Shown here: in pieces, positions 41,682 to 50,853 of the stretch
Layout: every line of letters starts with the position of its first letter
How positions within the stretch are numbered: position 1 is the first letter of the stretch
Position numbers and translations under genes: made by a program
From: CAWJLE01 sp963843645
Lineage (GTDB): Bacteria > Chloroflexota > Anaerolineae > DAOTYC01
DNA: 64,000 nucleotides
Direction: 5' to 3'
NCBI GenBank assembly: GCA_963843645.1
Contig: CAWJLE010000001.1
Location: 62,001 to 126,000 of the forward strand
Notes under the pieces: generated by a model
Told to the model about the DNA's origin: nothing
Databases searched by the model: none
Seen by the model: the letters and a program-made list of their open reading frames with translations, nothing else

Positions 41682-43238
41682 TTGCCTACCGAGCGGAGCG
41701 CCTTGCTCCTCGACATGCAGGGCATCTCGAAGACTTTCCCAGGGGTCAAAGCTCTCGACAAGGTGGATTTCAAGGCTCGCCGCGGTGAGGTCGTGGCCCT
41801 GGTGGGCGAAAACGGCGCTGGAAAATCCACTCTGATGAAGATCCTGGGTGGCGTGTACCGATACGACGAAGGCAAAGTCGCACTGCGCGGTGAGGAGATC
41901 GTTTTTCATTCTCCCCAGCACGCCCAGATATCCGGCGTCAGCACCATTTACCAGGAACTGAATCTCACGCCCAACCAGACCGTGGCCGAAAACATCTTCT
42001 TGGGCCGACAGCCGGTTGCCCCGGGTCTGTGGGGGCGACTGGGTATCGTGGATCGGCACAAAGAGCGCGAGGGAGCGCTGGCCAATCTCAGGCACCTCGG
42101 GGTGCCCATCGAGCCCCGGACTATCGTCAGCACGCTCTCCGTCGCCAAGCAACAACTCGTCGAAATCGCCAAAGCCATCTCTTTCAAGTCCGACATCATC
42201 ATTATGGATGAGCCAACCGCCGCACTACCCGAAGAAGAGGTGCAGCGACTGTTTGCCCTGATTCAGAGCCTGAAGGAACGGGGCATGGCCATCATCTTCG
42301 TCTCGCACCGGCTGGATGAAGTCATGACCATCGCCGACCGCATCGTCGTCCTTCGCGACGGCCACATGGTCGGCGACCTGCCCACCCAGGAAGCCACCGT
42401 CCAGGACGTGATCCGGCTGATGGTCGGTCGCACCATTACCGAGTTCTTCCCCAAGGAGTACGTGGAGCCGGGAGAGGTCGTGCTGGAAGTGAAGGGGCTC
42501 ACGCGTCAGGGCGTGCTGCACGACGTGAACCTGCACGTTCGCAAAGGTGAAGTCGTCGGGCTGGGCGGTTTGATCGGCGCCGGTCGCACCGAAACCGCTC
42601 GTGCCATCTTTGGGGTGGATCGGCGCGATGCCGGGACGATTTGGGTGGACGGCAAACCGGCCAATATCAACTCCGCGCGGGATGCCATCCGCTATGGCAT
42701 CGGCTACGTGCCGGAGGATCGTAAGGAACAGGGCGTTATCCTCATTATGGCCGTTCGCGAAAATATCGTCCTTTCGAGGCTGCCGAAAATGAACACCGCC
42801 GGTTGGATCAGGTATCGTGAGGTCGACCGTCTGGCCAATTTCATGGTCGAGCAACTCAACATCAAGACCCCGAATCTCAATCAGCAGGTGATGTTCCTCA
42901 GCGGCGGCAACCAGCAGAAGATCGTCGTCTCGAAGTGGCTGGCGCTGAATCCCAAGGTGCTCATTCTGGACGAGCCGACCCGCGGCGTGGACGTGGGTGC
43001 GAAGGCTGAGATCCACAGTCTGATCAACCAACTGGCAAAGCAAGGTATCGCCGTTCTCCTGATTTCCTCGGAATTGCCGGAGCTCTTGGGCATGAGCGAT
43101 CGGATCGTGGTGATGTGCCGGGGCTCGGTCGCCGGAGAACTCGAGCGCAAGGATTTCAGCCAGGAGGCAGTCGTCGCCCTCGCCAGTGGAGCTTCTGAGA
43201 CGGACCATGACCATCACGATGACCTGGAGAAGAGGTAA
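41682..43238 (+). CDS. CUT2 sugar ABC transporter ATP-binding protein, second operon
   Basis: 518 residues. TTG 41682 is chosen because AGGAGG lies five bases upstream; another TTG (41658) precedes the site and an ATG at 41715 is later. Domain 1 has GENGAGKSTLMKIL, an LSVAKQQLVEIAKAI signature and IIIMDEPTAAL; domain 2 has GGLIGAGRTETARAIFG, LSGGNQQKIVVSKWL and VLILDEPTRGVD. The architecture equals the ATPase at 25324-26859, but sequence similarity is moderate, so the two systems are separate lineages. It stops two bases before the permease start. Confidence 0.93.
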   Translation: MPTERSALLLDMQGISKTFPGVKALDKVDFKARRGEVVALVGENGAGKSTLMKILGGVYRYDEGKVALRGEEIVFHSPQHAQISGVSTIYQELNLTPNQTVAENIFLGRQPVAPGLWGRLGIVDRHKEREGALANLRHLGVPIEPRTIVSTLSVAKQQLVEIAKAISFKSDIIIMDEPTAALPEEEVQRLFALIQSLKERGMAIIFVSHRLDEVMTIADRIVVLRDGHMVGDLPTQEATVQDVIRLMVGRTITEFFPKEYVEPGEVVLEVKGLTRQGVLHDVNLHVRKGEVVGLGGLIGAGRTETARAIFGVDRRDAGTIWVDGKPANINSARDAIRYGIGYVPEDRKEQGVILIMAVRENIVLSRLPKMNTAGWIRYREVDRLANFMVEQLNIKTPNLNQQVMFLSGGNQQKIVVSKWLALNPKVLILDEPTRGVDVGAKAEIHSLINQLAKQGIAVLLISSELPELLGMSDRIVVMCRGSVAGELERKDFSQEAVVALASGASETDHDHHDDLEKR

Positions 43239-43240
43239 GC

Positions 43241-44314
43241 ATGTCTGAGACTACGACGGGATCGAGCGCAGCAATGAGCACGAGCGAGCGGATCCATCGC
43301 ACCCTAGCCGTCGTCCTGCGCGCCAAAGAAACAGGAACGCTGGCCGCGTTGTTACTGATGTGCCTGGCTCTCAGCCTGACGACCGCGCGTTCTTGACCGA
43401 GGACAATTTGTTCGACGTCATCCGCGGGTTCTCCTTCGTGGCGATTGCCGGACTGGGACAGATTATTGTCATGTTGACCGGTGGCATCGATCTGTCTGTC
43501 GGATCAACCATGGGGTTCGCCGGCTGGATTGCCGCCCTGGTGCTGGCCGGCACGAGCCGGGGCAGCACCGACGTGAGCGCTGAGACGTTCGCGCATGGCT
43601 TCGCCGGCCCACTAAACGTCCCGGTGTCAGTTGTGATCGCGTTGGCGGCAGGTGGAGCCATCGGCGCAATCAACGGCTTTCTGGTTACCAAAGCTGCGAC
43701 TCGCGCCTTTCATCGCGACGCTGGGCACCCTGGGCATCTTTCGCGGCATTCTGGTCGGCTTCACCGAAGGCTGGACCCAGCGCATCTACCATCCGCAGTT
43801 TCTGTTTCTCGGCCAGGGCTACATCGCCCGCGTTCCAGTGCCCATCATCTTCATGGTGGTTCTGTGTATCGTCGTATTTCTTTTCCTGACTCGCACCATC
43901 TGGGGCACGAATATCTTTGCCGTCGGCGGCAGCGAGGCGGCCAGCGAGATGTCGGGCGTGCCGGTGAACTATACCAAGTTTCTGGCGTACGTCTTGTGCG
44001 GCATGCTGGCCGGCATGGGCGGAATCCTGATGAGCGCGAAGTTGGGAGTCGCGATGCCCACGGCCGGCCAGGGGTACGAGCTGGATGTGATTGCGGCCGT
44101 CGTGATCGGCGGCACCAGCCTGAAGGGCGGTGAAGGCAGCATCTGGGGCGTCCTAATTGGAGCGGCCATCATGGGCATCCTGCGCAATGGGTTGGTGTTG
44201 TGGAACGTGCCCGCCTATTGGCGCGAATCGTTCATTGGACTCGTCATCATCGCCGCCGCTGCTTTGGACCAGTTCCGTTCGATGCGCCGGGCCAATTTAA
44301 GAGACTCGTTCTAG
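43241..44314 (+). CDS. CUT2 sugar ABC transporter permease, second operon (two apparent frame changes)
   Basis: The gene starts ATG 43241 (MSETTTGSSAAMSTSERIHR) and runs in frame to about 43390. It then continues one frame over (RAFLTEDNLFDVIRGFSFVAIAGLGQIIVMLTGGIDLSVGS) to about 43695 and returns to the first frame (KLRLAPFIATLGTLGIFRG to the end). The second shift sits at an AAA run after GTTACC, where one extra A would explain it. All helices and the TGGIDLSVGS, VGGSEAASEMSGVP and IGGTSLKGGEGSIWG landmarks are intact, about 357 residues in total. One deletion plus one insertion in otherwise conserved sequence points to base-level errors, or a very young pseudogene. Confidence 0.85.
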
Positions 44315-44521
44315 GCCCGAAGCGACCTGAGAAAGGAGGTGAGTTGTCGCGAGACTGGCGAGCAGCGTTAGTTCATGCGTCGTCGCGCGTCGTTCTGAGC
44401 AGCGCGACCGCCAGCCTACCCGGTGGAAATGAGTTGGATACTGCGCTTGCGCAGGCAAGGGTAGCGTCGTGTCAACGGTGAAAGCATCCACTCAATAGTC
44501 TGTTCACGAAGGAGCGTCCAG

Positions 44522-45530
44522 ATGAAAGACAAATTGAATCGTCGTCAGTTCCTGACTGCCGCTGGCATGGCAGCCGCCGGGGCGGCAATGTACTCACCCA
44601 ACGTGTTCGCGATGGATCTTCCGTCTGTCGATATTCCCCTGGTGAGACGCGCTGACGCCAAGAGTGTTCAAGGTCTCCTACATCCCAAAGGCCCTGAACA
44701 ATCCGGTGTTCGATCTGTCCAAACGGGGCGCCGAAGACGGTGGCAAAGAGCTTGGCTTCGAAGTATCGTGGGACGGTCCGGTGAAGTCAGATGCGGCGGA
44801 ACAGGTGCGGGTGATGGAGGACGTGATCGCCCGCCAGGTTGACGGTATCGCCGTGTCGTGCAATGACCCTGCCACACTCCAACCCGCCATCGACAAGGCG
44901 ATTGAAAAGGGTATTAAGGTCATTACCTGGGACGCGGATGCTCCGGACAGCAAGCGCATTTTCAATTACAGCGTCAACCAGTACGACAACGGCCTCAAGG
45001 GTGGTGAGATGCTGGCCAAGCTATTGGACGGCAAGGGCAATGTTTCCTACCTTACGGGCGTCCCAGGCGCGTTCAACCTGGAGGAGCGCATCCGCGGTTT
45101 CAAGGATGCGTTGGCCAAGTACCCGGACATGAAGATCGTTGCCACCGACTCCTGTGACGATGACATCAACAAGGCGGTGGACCAGGTTGAGGCCCGCTTG
45201 CGCGCCATGCCTGACCTCAACGGCATGTTCTTCATCGGCATGTGGCCGTTGTTCGCGGACCCGAACTCCCTGCCCGGCATGATCAAAGCCGCCACCAGCG
45301 GTAAGACCAAGTTCGTCTCGGTCGACAATCTCCGCGATGCGCTGGTCTACCTGCAGAAGGGTTACGTCCAAGGCCTGATCGGGTATTCCTGGTACGGCTA
45401 CGGCTACAATTCCGCCAAGGCGCTTTACGCCCTGATGAGCGGGTATTACATCGCCCCCAACTACGACCTCGACGCGAGCAACGTTGACGCCGAAATGAAG
45501 AAATGGGAAGAGACGAAGGGCGCGTACTGA
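44522..45530 (+). CDS. CUT2 sugar-binding protein with Tat signal, second operon (one apparent frame change)
   Basis: The start ATG 44522 follows AAGGAG. The N-terminus NRRQFLTAAGMAAAGAAMYSP is a twin-arginine signal. The frame changes near 44660; the mature domain continues as FKVSYIPKALNNPVFDLSKRGAEDGGKELGFEVSW to the stop at 45530. Sugar-contact segments are VSCNDPATLQPAI, TWDADAPDSKR, TGVPGAFNLEER and VSVDNLRDALVYLQKG. Only one binding domain is present, unlike the tandem protein of the first operon. A 207-base gap separates it from the permease and a terminator follows. Confidence 0.85.
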
Positions 45531-45560
45531 CCCCAGCGCGTTTCGTCGCCCACAAATACA

Positions 45561-45600
45561 AGCCCCCCAATCTCAATTGAGGTCGGGGGGCTGTTCTTAT
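45561..45600 (+). terminator. intrinsic terminator of the second CUT2 operon
   Basis: AGCCCCCC/GGGGGGCT stem with a 16-base loop containing CTCAATTGAG, followed by GTTCTTAT, 30 bases after the stop. Confidence 0.8.
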
Positions 45601-45656
45601 CGCGTCGCCTTCCAATCTGGCTGGAAGTAACACGCCTCGACGCCCCTCTGGGCGGA

Positions 45657-45761
45657 TCACCCGTGCCGGACGATGATGTAATCCTCGCCTTTGTACTTCA
45701 CTTCGTCGATGATGCGGGCCAGCTCTTTGCGCGCTTGAGTGCCCCCTGGCTTTCGTTCCAT
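45657..45761 (-). pseudogene. truncated Phd-type antitoxin
   Basis: ATG 45761 opens MERKPGGTQARKELARIIDE and the product stops after 34 residues (YIIVRHG). Its sequence matches the first 34 residues of the intact antitoxin at 48441-48722, including the upstream ACAATTCTGTACAGATTG promoter region. The toxin partner is absent. It marks an old duplication of the toxin-antitoxin locus. Confidence 0.8.
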
Positions 45762-45873
45762 GCCTAACTCCCGATCTGCCAGACGTGTGACAATTCTGTA
45801 CAGATTGTATCAACCATACAGCACGTACAACACATTGTGAAGCGAGCAGACGCTTCGGGCGTATCCCAAGAAC

Positions 45874-45929
45874 CGCGTTTCAATGAGGCTGGCCTGGTCG
45901 CGCGACCAGGCCAGCCTCATTGAAACGCG
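45874..45929. repeat. perfect 56-bp palindrome
   Basis: 27-base arms (CGCGTTTCAATGAGGCTGGC and beyond) around CG. Its right flank GCGATTGCCCT matches the end of the GCGATTGCATTAAAATTG hairpin family. Confidence 0.92.
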
Positions 45930-46004
45930 ATTGCCCTGCAACAAAGAACTGGCTTCAGCCACGGGCGAGAGTCTTAGTGGCTGGCTCGCTTTCGCCGGGG
46001 GGGC

Positions 46005-46667
46005 TTATTCGCCGGCCAGGAGGCGTAGGACCGCCTGTCCCTCCTCCAGGAAGGATGGGATCGCCTGGGGGGAAACGCGCTTCGCGGCCCGGTAGTAGAG
46101 CAGCTTCCGGCCATCCCCCTCGACGCACAGCCCGCGCCGTTGGGCGAAGAAGGCTAGCTTCTCGCTGTCGAAGAGGGCACGGATCTGCGCCTCGTCGGGC
46201 CCTTGCAAGACGTAGGCCGACGAAAAGCCGGGATGCTCCTCAAAGTCGATGTCCTGCTGGCCCAGGGCGCCCTGGAGCTTCTGGCCGAGCCCTTCCGGGC
46301 GCAGCGCGAAGGCCGGCAGGTTCAGCCGCTCGGATTCGAAGAGAAGCACCGACTGGTTGCGAATAGACTGGTTCTTGCCCTGGCCGACCATGTAACTGTA
46401 ATCGAAGAGGGCGGCGGCAGCACCGTCCGCCTCGGTGCGCAGCAGATTGGCCGCGGTTCGAGCGTGAGCGCGGGCCTGCGAAAAGAGGGCAAACCCACTC
46501 AGCGAGTCGACCAGGCCGGCCTCCTGCTCGGCGAACTGATAGCCCAGCTGCTCGGCGATGGCGCGCAACTGTTTGGCCCGCCTCCGCTGTCCCAAAAGGC
46601 TCACGACGACGACCACGGCAACAATCACGACCACGATCACGATGACCACGAGTACTTGACTGTCCAT
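46005..46667 (-). CDS. membrane-anchored hypothetical protein
   Basis: 220 residues from ATG 46667 behind GGAGGG. One N-terminal transmembrane helix (VLVVIVIVVVIVAVVVVVSLLG) and a short basic stretch lead to a cytoplasmic domain with LRAIAEQLGYQF, the block ALFDYSYMVGQGKNQSIRNQSVLLFES and LPAFALRPEGLGQKL. This resembles a family of bacterial proteins of unknown function with a DUF3137-like core. No catalytic motif seen. It lies between the truncated antitoxin and a remnant of the duplicated membrane gene. Confidence 0.7.
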   Translation of the reverse strand: MDSQVLVVIVIVVVIVAVVVVVSLLGQRRRAKQLRAIAEQLGYQFAEQEAGLVDSLSGFALFSQARAHARTAANLLRTEADGAAAALFDYSYMVGQGKNQSIRNQSVLLFESERLNLPAFALRPEGLGQKLQGALGQQDIDFEEHPGFSSAYVLQGPDEAQIRALFDSEKLAFFAQRRGLCVEGDGRKLLYYRAAKRVSPQAIPSFLEEGQAVLRLLAGE

Positions 46668-46772
46668 GCTCGAACCCTCCGTCCTTTTCAGAATTGAGCC
46701 CACGCCGCGAATTCCGACCCACCCTCACCTATTTCACCACCCTAATGCGCAGTCCAGATTGGGACCGCAGTC

Positions 46773-46908
46773 CAGGAGAAACCAAGCGGTCAGCGCGCCG
46801 ACGATGCCGAGCGTGAGGCCTCGACGGGCGTCAGGGTGATCCACGTGCCGCCGACAGTGAAACCAAGAATGAGCTTGGGAAGAAGGGATTCATCCGGGAT
46901 TCCGTTCG
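46773..46908 (-). pseudogene. remnant of the duplicated membrane protein gene
   Basis: GGTCAGCGCGCCGACGATGC to CTCGACGGG and GGTGATCCACGTGCCGCCGAC match two separate parts of the gene at 39488-40281, with the middle deleted. It stands in the same position relative to flavoprotein copy B as the intact gene does to copy A. Confidence 0.75.
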
Positions 46909-47064
46909 TGCATCAGGAATTCTGGACGCATGTAGTGTTAGCACACATTCGGATTCTCGTCAATTCGCAAGAAGGGCAGGGGTGCGTCCCCGCCAGGTAT
47001 TCTTTGTGGCGCCGAACGGATGGTGCTACAATCCCTCCATCACATCACCTGAGGGGGAATCATC

Positions 47065-47628
47065 GTGAAGGTACTGATTCTGACGTGCAGTCCGAATAAG
47101 GACGGCCTGACCGCGGCGTGCGGCAACGCTGCCCGCGAGGGAGTCGAATCCGCCGGCGGGGAGGCCGTGACGGTCCGCCTCAACGATCTCAACGTCGGCA
47201 AGTGTCACGCGTGCAACGACGGGTGGGGCACCTGCAAGCCGGAGCACCGTTGCCAGGTGAAGGACGATTTCCAGGCCCTGCACCAGTTGGTCGGCGAGAC
47301 GGACGCTTACGTCGTGGTCACTCCGGTGTATTTCGACGAAATGAGCGAGTCCCTGAAGAGCTTCCTGGACCGCCTGCGCCGATCCGAAGCCACGACCAAG
47401 GAAGGGAAAACCCGCATCGACGGCAAGCCCTTCATCTGCATCGCCGCCGCGGGTGGGCCGGGGTATGGTACCTTGAGCTGCCTCACGGAGATGGAGCGGG
47501 CGTTCCTGCGGATGAGCCACATCCGCCCGGAGAAGTTTGAGTACATCGGCATCACGCGCTGGACGCGACCCTACATGTTGGAGGCCATCCGGGCCGCCGC
47601 CGGGCACATGGTGTCTGGACAGGCATAA
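47065..47628 (+). CDS. NAD(P)H-dependent iron-sulfur flavoprotein, copy B
   Basis: 187 residues from GTG 47065 behind GAGGGGG. It is nearly identical to copy A (40540-41103): the five differences are I/V and D/G just before the cysteine cluster, I/T in LVGETDAY, F/Y in GGPGYGTL and Q/R in EMERAF. FMN loops and the CX2CX6CX5C cluster are intact, so both copies should be functional. Flanking sequence on both sides is also duplicated, with a much longer hairpin downstream. Confidence 0.85.
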   Translation: MKVLILTCSPNKDGLTAACGNAAREGVESAGGEAVTVRLNDLNVGKCHACNDGWGTCKPEHRCQVKDDFQALHQLVGETDAYVVVTPVYFDEMSESLKSFLDRLRRSEATTKEGKTRIDGKPFICIAAAGGPGYGTLSCLTEMERAFLRMSHIRPEKFEYIGITRWTRPYMLEAIRAAAGHMVSGQA

Positions 47629-47720
47629 GCCTCACGGGGCTGGAGTCGGCCCGGGACCGGCCGCCTGACACCTCGCTCGAGGAGCAGGAGCGTGAGGCCA
47701 GGCGCCGCGTCCAGGGTACG

Positions 47721-47889
47721 ATTACTGGCGGGACGGGGGTCGGACTTATGTCACCCTGAGGGAGCGTCGTTTGCGATCGAGGGGTCTCGCGCGCGGAATA
47801 GGCCATCATCAATCGCGCGCGAGACCCCTCGGTCGCAAACGACGCTCCCTCAGGGTGACATAAGTCCGACCCCCGTCCCGCCAATAATC
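47721..47889. repeat. nested hairpin (insertion into a palindrome)
   Basis: Arms of about 75 bases, 47721-47795 and 47814-47889. The outer ~20 bases (ATTACTGGCGGGACGGGG and its complement) equal the simple palindrome after flavoprotein copy A. The inner ~55 bases (CTTATGTCACCCTGAGGGAG onward) are an extra mirror-symmetric insert related to the hairpin at 23018. Confidence 0.92.
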
Positions 47890-48015
47890 CCGGTCGCACC
47901 TATGGTCTTGTCAACGGGCTGACTGTAATGGAAATCCAGGTCGGGCGACGCACTGCGGGGCGATCAGCGGCACCCCAAGACATCGGCCGGTCGCCCACAA
48001 CTGACAGAACGTGAC

Positions 48016-48444
48016 TCACGCTTCGAGCAAGAGCAGAACCTCGGCCGGCGTCAAGACCTGAATCCCCTCACACTCTCTCAGTCCAAGCAGATGCCGGTCT
48101 CCGCTGACGATCACCGCCGCCTCGCCCACAACCGCACACTCGAGATACCGGTTGTCGGTCGGGTCGCATTCGATGACGCTTATCTCTCGCGCCGGGACGA
48201 CGTCGACGCAGTGCCTTTCGAGCCGACGCAAAAACAGGGCGATGTCATTCTCGGGCAGCCGGTATCGCTCTATGAGTTTGGGATAGTGCAGCACTCGATC
48301 GAGCTCGGCGCGTATGGCGGAGCAGATCACCACCTCCACGGCGCCTCGCTGCCAGCGCTCGACGATCCTGGCCGGCGCGCCCCGGCCAGAAATCAGCGCG
48401 CTGACCCACACGTTCGCATCGAGTACGACGCGCATGTGCCTCAC
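48016..48444 (-). CDS. PIN-domain toxin (VapC-like, COG1569 type)
   Basis: 142 residues from ATG 48444, or 139 from the ATG at 48435. PIN-domain acidic residues are visible: D at VVLDANVWVSALI, E in SAIRAELDRVLHY, D in ECDPTDNRYLECAVVG and D in IVSGDRHLLGL. PIN toxins are Mg-dependent RNases. The start overlaps the stop of the antitoxin gene by four bases, the usual toxin-antitoxin coupling. It appears intact. Confidence 0.88.
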   Translation of the reverse strand: MRHMRVVLDANVWVSALISGRGAPARIVERWQRGAVEVVICSAIRAELDRVLHYPKLIERYRLPENDIALFLRRLERHCVDVVPAREISVIECDPTDNRYLECAVVGEAAVIVSGDRHLLGLRECEGIQVLTPAEVLLLLEA

Positions 48445-48722
48445 TCACCGCACGACGACTGACGAACCGCTTGCTGGGCGTCCAGGACGTCTTTCATTAC
48501 CGCATCCGGCTCGGCCTCCGGATTGGCTGACTGGACGTTTCGAATCGCCTCGAAGAGGGCCTGCCGCTCCCGCTCCAATCGCCGGTACACTTCGATGGGC
48601 ACCACCGCTGCGGCCGGTTTTCCGTGCCGGACGATGATATAATTCTCGCCCTTGTACTTCACGTCGTCGATGATGCGGGCCAGCTCTTTGCGCGCCTGTG
48701 TAACCCCAAGCTTTCGTTCCAT
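48441..48722 (-). CDS. Phd/YefM-type antitoxin
   Basis: 93 residues from ATG 48722 behind AGGAG. The N-terminal MERKLGVTQARKELARIIDDVKYKGENYIIVRHGKPAAAVVPIEVYRRLERER is a Phd/YefM DNA-binding fold; the C-terminal part (NPEAEPDAVMKDVLDAQQAV) would neutralise the PIN toxin. Upstream lie TTGACA/TAGAGT boxes and CTGTACAG and GTACGTAC palindromes suited to autorepression. A truncated copy lies at 45657-45761. Confidence 0.88.
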   Translation of the reverse strand: MERKLGVTQARKELARIIDDVKYKGENYIIVRHGKPAAAVVPIEVYRRLERERQALFEAIRNVQSANPEAEPDAVMKDVLDAQQAVRQSSCGE

Positions 48723-48891
48723 GTCAAGCTGCTCCTGACAATTCTGTACAGATTGTATCAACTCTACAGTACGTACAGACGACTGTCAAGCGAGCGCACG
48801 CATCCTAAGTACCAGATTCCCTTCAACGTGGCACAGGCACCGGTCTTGTAGCTGGAAGCCAGGAGATCGATCTGCAGCAGCGCCCCCAAGC

Positions 48892-48972
48892 GCAGTCCAC
48901 ATTGGGACCGCAGCCGAGGACAACCAGGCGGTCAGCGCGCCGACGATTCCGGGCGCGAGGCCTCGACGGCGC
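48892..48972. pseudogene. second short remnant of the duplicated membrane gene
   Basis: GCGCAGTCCACATTGGGACC through CTCGACGGCG matches 46747-46828 closely, so the remnant itself was copied again downstream of the toxin-antitoxin pair. Confidence 0.65.
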
Positions 48973-49023
48973 CCACTGTCGGCACACGGCCCAGCAGCGG
49001 TATCGCGCCATCCGGGGCGTTCA

Positions 49024-49243
49024 GGTCCCTTCGATCTCGTCGTCGCCACCTGCGGGGACCTCGAGAAACACAAGATCGCCCCGGGGCTGATTTAACACGC
49101 AATCCTCGCGCAAGGGAAGATCATCTATGCCGCCCGCAACGAATGAAGCCGGCCGCCCCGCCGACGGGCTGCGCACCGCCCGCAGCGACCTCAACCGGGC
49201 GCGCATCGCCGCCGGCAAGGATGTGATGGAGTCTTTCGTATGA
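49024..49243 (+). pseudogene. remnant of an MNT/HEPN toxin-antitoxin pair
   Basis: The first part reads FDLVVATCGDLEKHKIAPGLI, stop, HAILAQGKIIYAARNE: the tail of a MNT nucleotidyltransferase antitoxin with an in-frame stop. An overlapping ATG at 49126 opens DGLRTARSDLNRARIAAGKDVMESFV, the first helix of a HEPN toxin, ended by TGA at 49241. Both are clearly truncated. Confidence 0.6.
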
Positions 49244-49586
49244 ACGGACTTTTCGTTCTACCACCTTGTCCTCACACATATTCACCTACCTGCGTTGGCA
49301 CCGGCCAGGGTCAAACTCGAAAGGGGTGGTTTTCTCGACGATCTTCTATAGTAGTTCCTACGGCTTCCAGGCCTTGCTTTTGGATACCTTACCATGTGCT
49401 TACGAAGGTCAGCCCGGTCTTTTACCCCATTTGCCGCCCGACTTCAGGGCCAAAAGCAATCCGCAGCTGATCAGGTTGCGGATTTGGCTTTCCTTAGAGG
49501 CTGATCACCTCAGCCTCTTGTTTTGCATCGATTTAGCCCAGACTTCATATTTCGCTCCCCAATGGAACCACTCTTTGCTTTGGAAT
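49244..49586. other. AT-richer stretch with a hairpin, no convincing gene
   Basis: The base composition drops sharply here. GAGGCTGA/TCAGCCTC at 49496-49516 followed by TTGTTTTG could be a plus-strand terminator. A plus-strand 144-residue reading overlaps the nuclease gene antisense and has no ribosome site. Confidence 0.45.
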
Positions 49587-50549
49587 TCACTCCGCTCTAA
49601 CTCGTTCTGGAATACTCGCCGAGTACGTGTTCCCAATTTCGTCCGAGGCGATGGCTTCCATGATCACTGCTTCCTTGTCAGGAAATGCTTTGGCGGCTAA
49701 GATCTCAAGGGGAGGGAAATAGAAATCCTGTTTCCGGCCCGGCTCAATCGCGGCACCTTTCTTCGGGTTCATTTGGGAGAGAATTGGGTCGAAATCCTGG
49801 AGCGTGACGATATACTGAACGTTTCCATCAACAACAGCGAGGAATCGGATCGCATCGACATATGACGCAACAGTGCCGATATTCAACACGGATACGCACA
49901 GGTACTCTATCGCCTGGCGGAAATCTGCATCTGCCGGCTGATCGCCATAGACTGGTACGGCGGTCACCAGTTTAGTTTCCAATCGCAAATTGTAGCGAGG
50001 AGCCTCAAATATTGTCGGGAAGTACAGGTGACGCAACAATGGTTCTGACGTAACCCACTGCTCCAGTTCATCTAGGCCAACAATTTGATAATTGGCGATG
50101 TCGGGATTATGAGTTCTACACGTATCGATGAATTTCGCACGGAATTGTGAATTTACCTCGACGTTGGTCACCAGAACGTATGTCCCGGGTGCCTTGGCCC
50201 GAACAAGTTCTCGATGTAACTCGCACTTCTTCCGCGCCGTACATTGGTAATGCCTCAATAGCGCTTCACGCGAATGCGCTTGTCCAATCCGTGCAGTAAC
50301 TTCATGCTTGAACTGAAAGATGATCAAACCGCCGGGCCGCAGGATTTGATCAATCACTGGCAGAGTTGTTAAGGAAGAGGGGCGCAGTTCGCCGAGTACT
50401 TGGTCGATTTCGCCGTCGATGCCTCCATCGGGCCCCACACCGCCCAGCAGAAAACCGCTGTATCGAGACCCCAGCAGTTGTCCACACAGCTCAACGAAGC
50501 GATACGGGCCAAAGTTGTCAAAAGCGTAAATGAAAGCTGGTTTCGCCAT
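49587..50549 (-). CDS. putative PD-(D/E)XK nuclease of a defence-type gene
   Basis: 320 residues from ATG 50549. The N-terminal ~120 residues look like an Mrr-type PD-(D/E)XK core: FVELCGQLLG (Glu), GGVGPDGGIDGEID (Asp), and LIIFQFKHE (QxK) followed by basic residues. The middle (YVLVTNVEV, then YQIVGLDELEQWVTSEPLLRHLYFPTIF) resembles the linker seen when such nucleases precede STAND or sensor domains. The C-terminal ~130 residues are beta-rich and unrecognised. Base composition is more AT than the surroundings, suggesting transfer. It lies beside rmuC. A nuclease function is inferred from motifs only. Confidence 0.55.
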   Translation of the reverse strand: MAKPAFIYAFDNFGPYRFVELCGQLLGSRYSGFLLGGVGPDGGIDGEIDQVLGELRPSSLTTLPVIDQILRPGGLIIFQFKHEVTARIGQAHSREALLRHYQCTARKKCELHRELVRAKAPGTYVLVTNVEVNSQFRAKFIDTCRTHNPDIANYQIVGLDELEQWVTSEPLLRHLYFPTIFEAPRYNLRLETKLVTAVPVYGDQPADADFRQAIEYLCVSVLNIGTVASYVDAIRFLAVVDGNVQYIVTLQDFDPILSQMNPKKGAAIEPGRKQDFYFPPLEILAAKAFPDKEAVIMEAIASDEIGNTYSASIPERVRAE

Positions 50550-50853
50550 CTTATGGTCCTCTGGTGCGTTGGTCACCAATTCCTTCCCGATATGTCGTCT
50601 GTCATATTCCTGCAGTCGTTGTCGCCAGTCGCACTACAGGAACTGAGCCCCGCAGATTCTGCGAGGTGGATTAGGATTATGTATTTGTTCATCTTGAAAG
50701 GGAGTCTCGCCTCGTGCGGCTTCCCCAACCGCTCAACCCGAGCTGAGCCGGCCCGAAGCGAGATCGCTTTTCCATACTAGCGCGGTGCCCAGCGAACAGC
50801 AAAACGACCCGAGAGGATTCGTCTACGGGTTCTTAGACATTGGCTCCTAGTGC
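50550..50853. other. intergenic region between the nuclease-like gene and rmuC
   Basis: No gene seen on either strand. It should contain the promoter of the nuclease-like gene. No repeats of the families listed elsewhere occur here. Confidence 0.45.

Noticed and set aside
43241..44314. Programmed frameshifting in the ABC permease
   Set aside because: There is no slippery heptamer with a pseudoknot, two opposite shifts would be needed, and family members are encoded in one frame.
49266..49700. 144-residue plus-strand reading next to the nuclease-like gene
   Set aside because: No ribosome site, no family, and 114 bases overlap the better-supported minus-strand gene.
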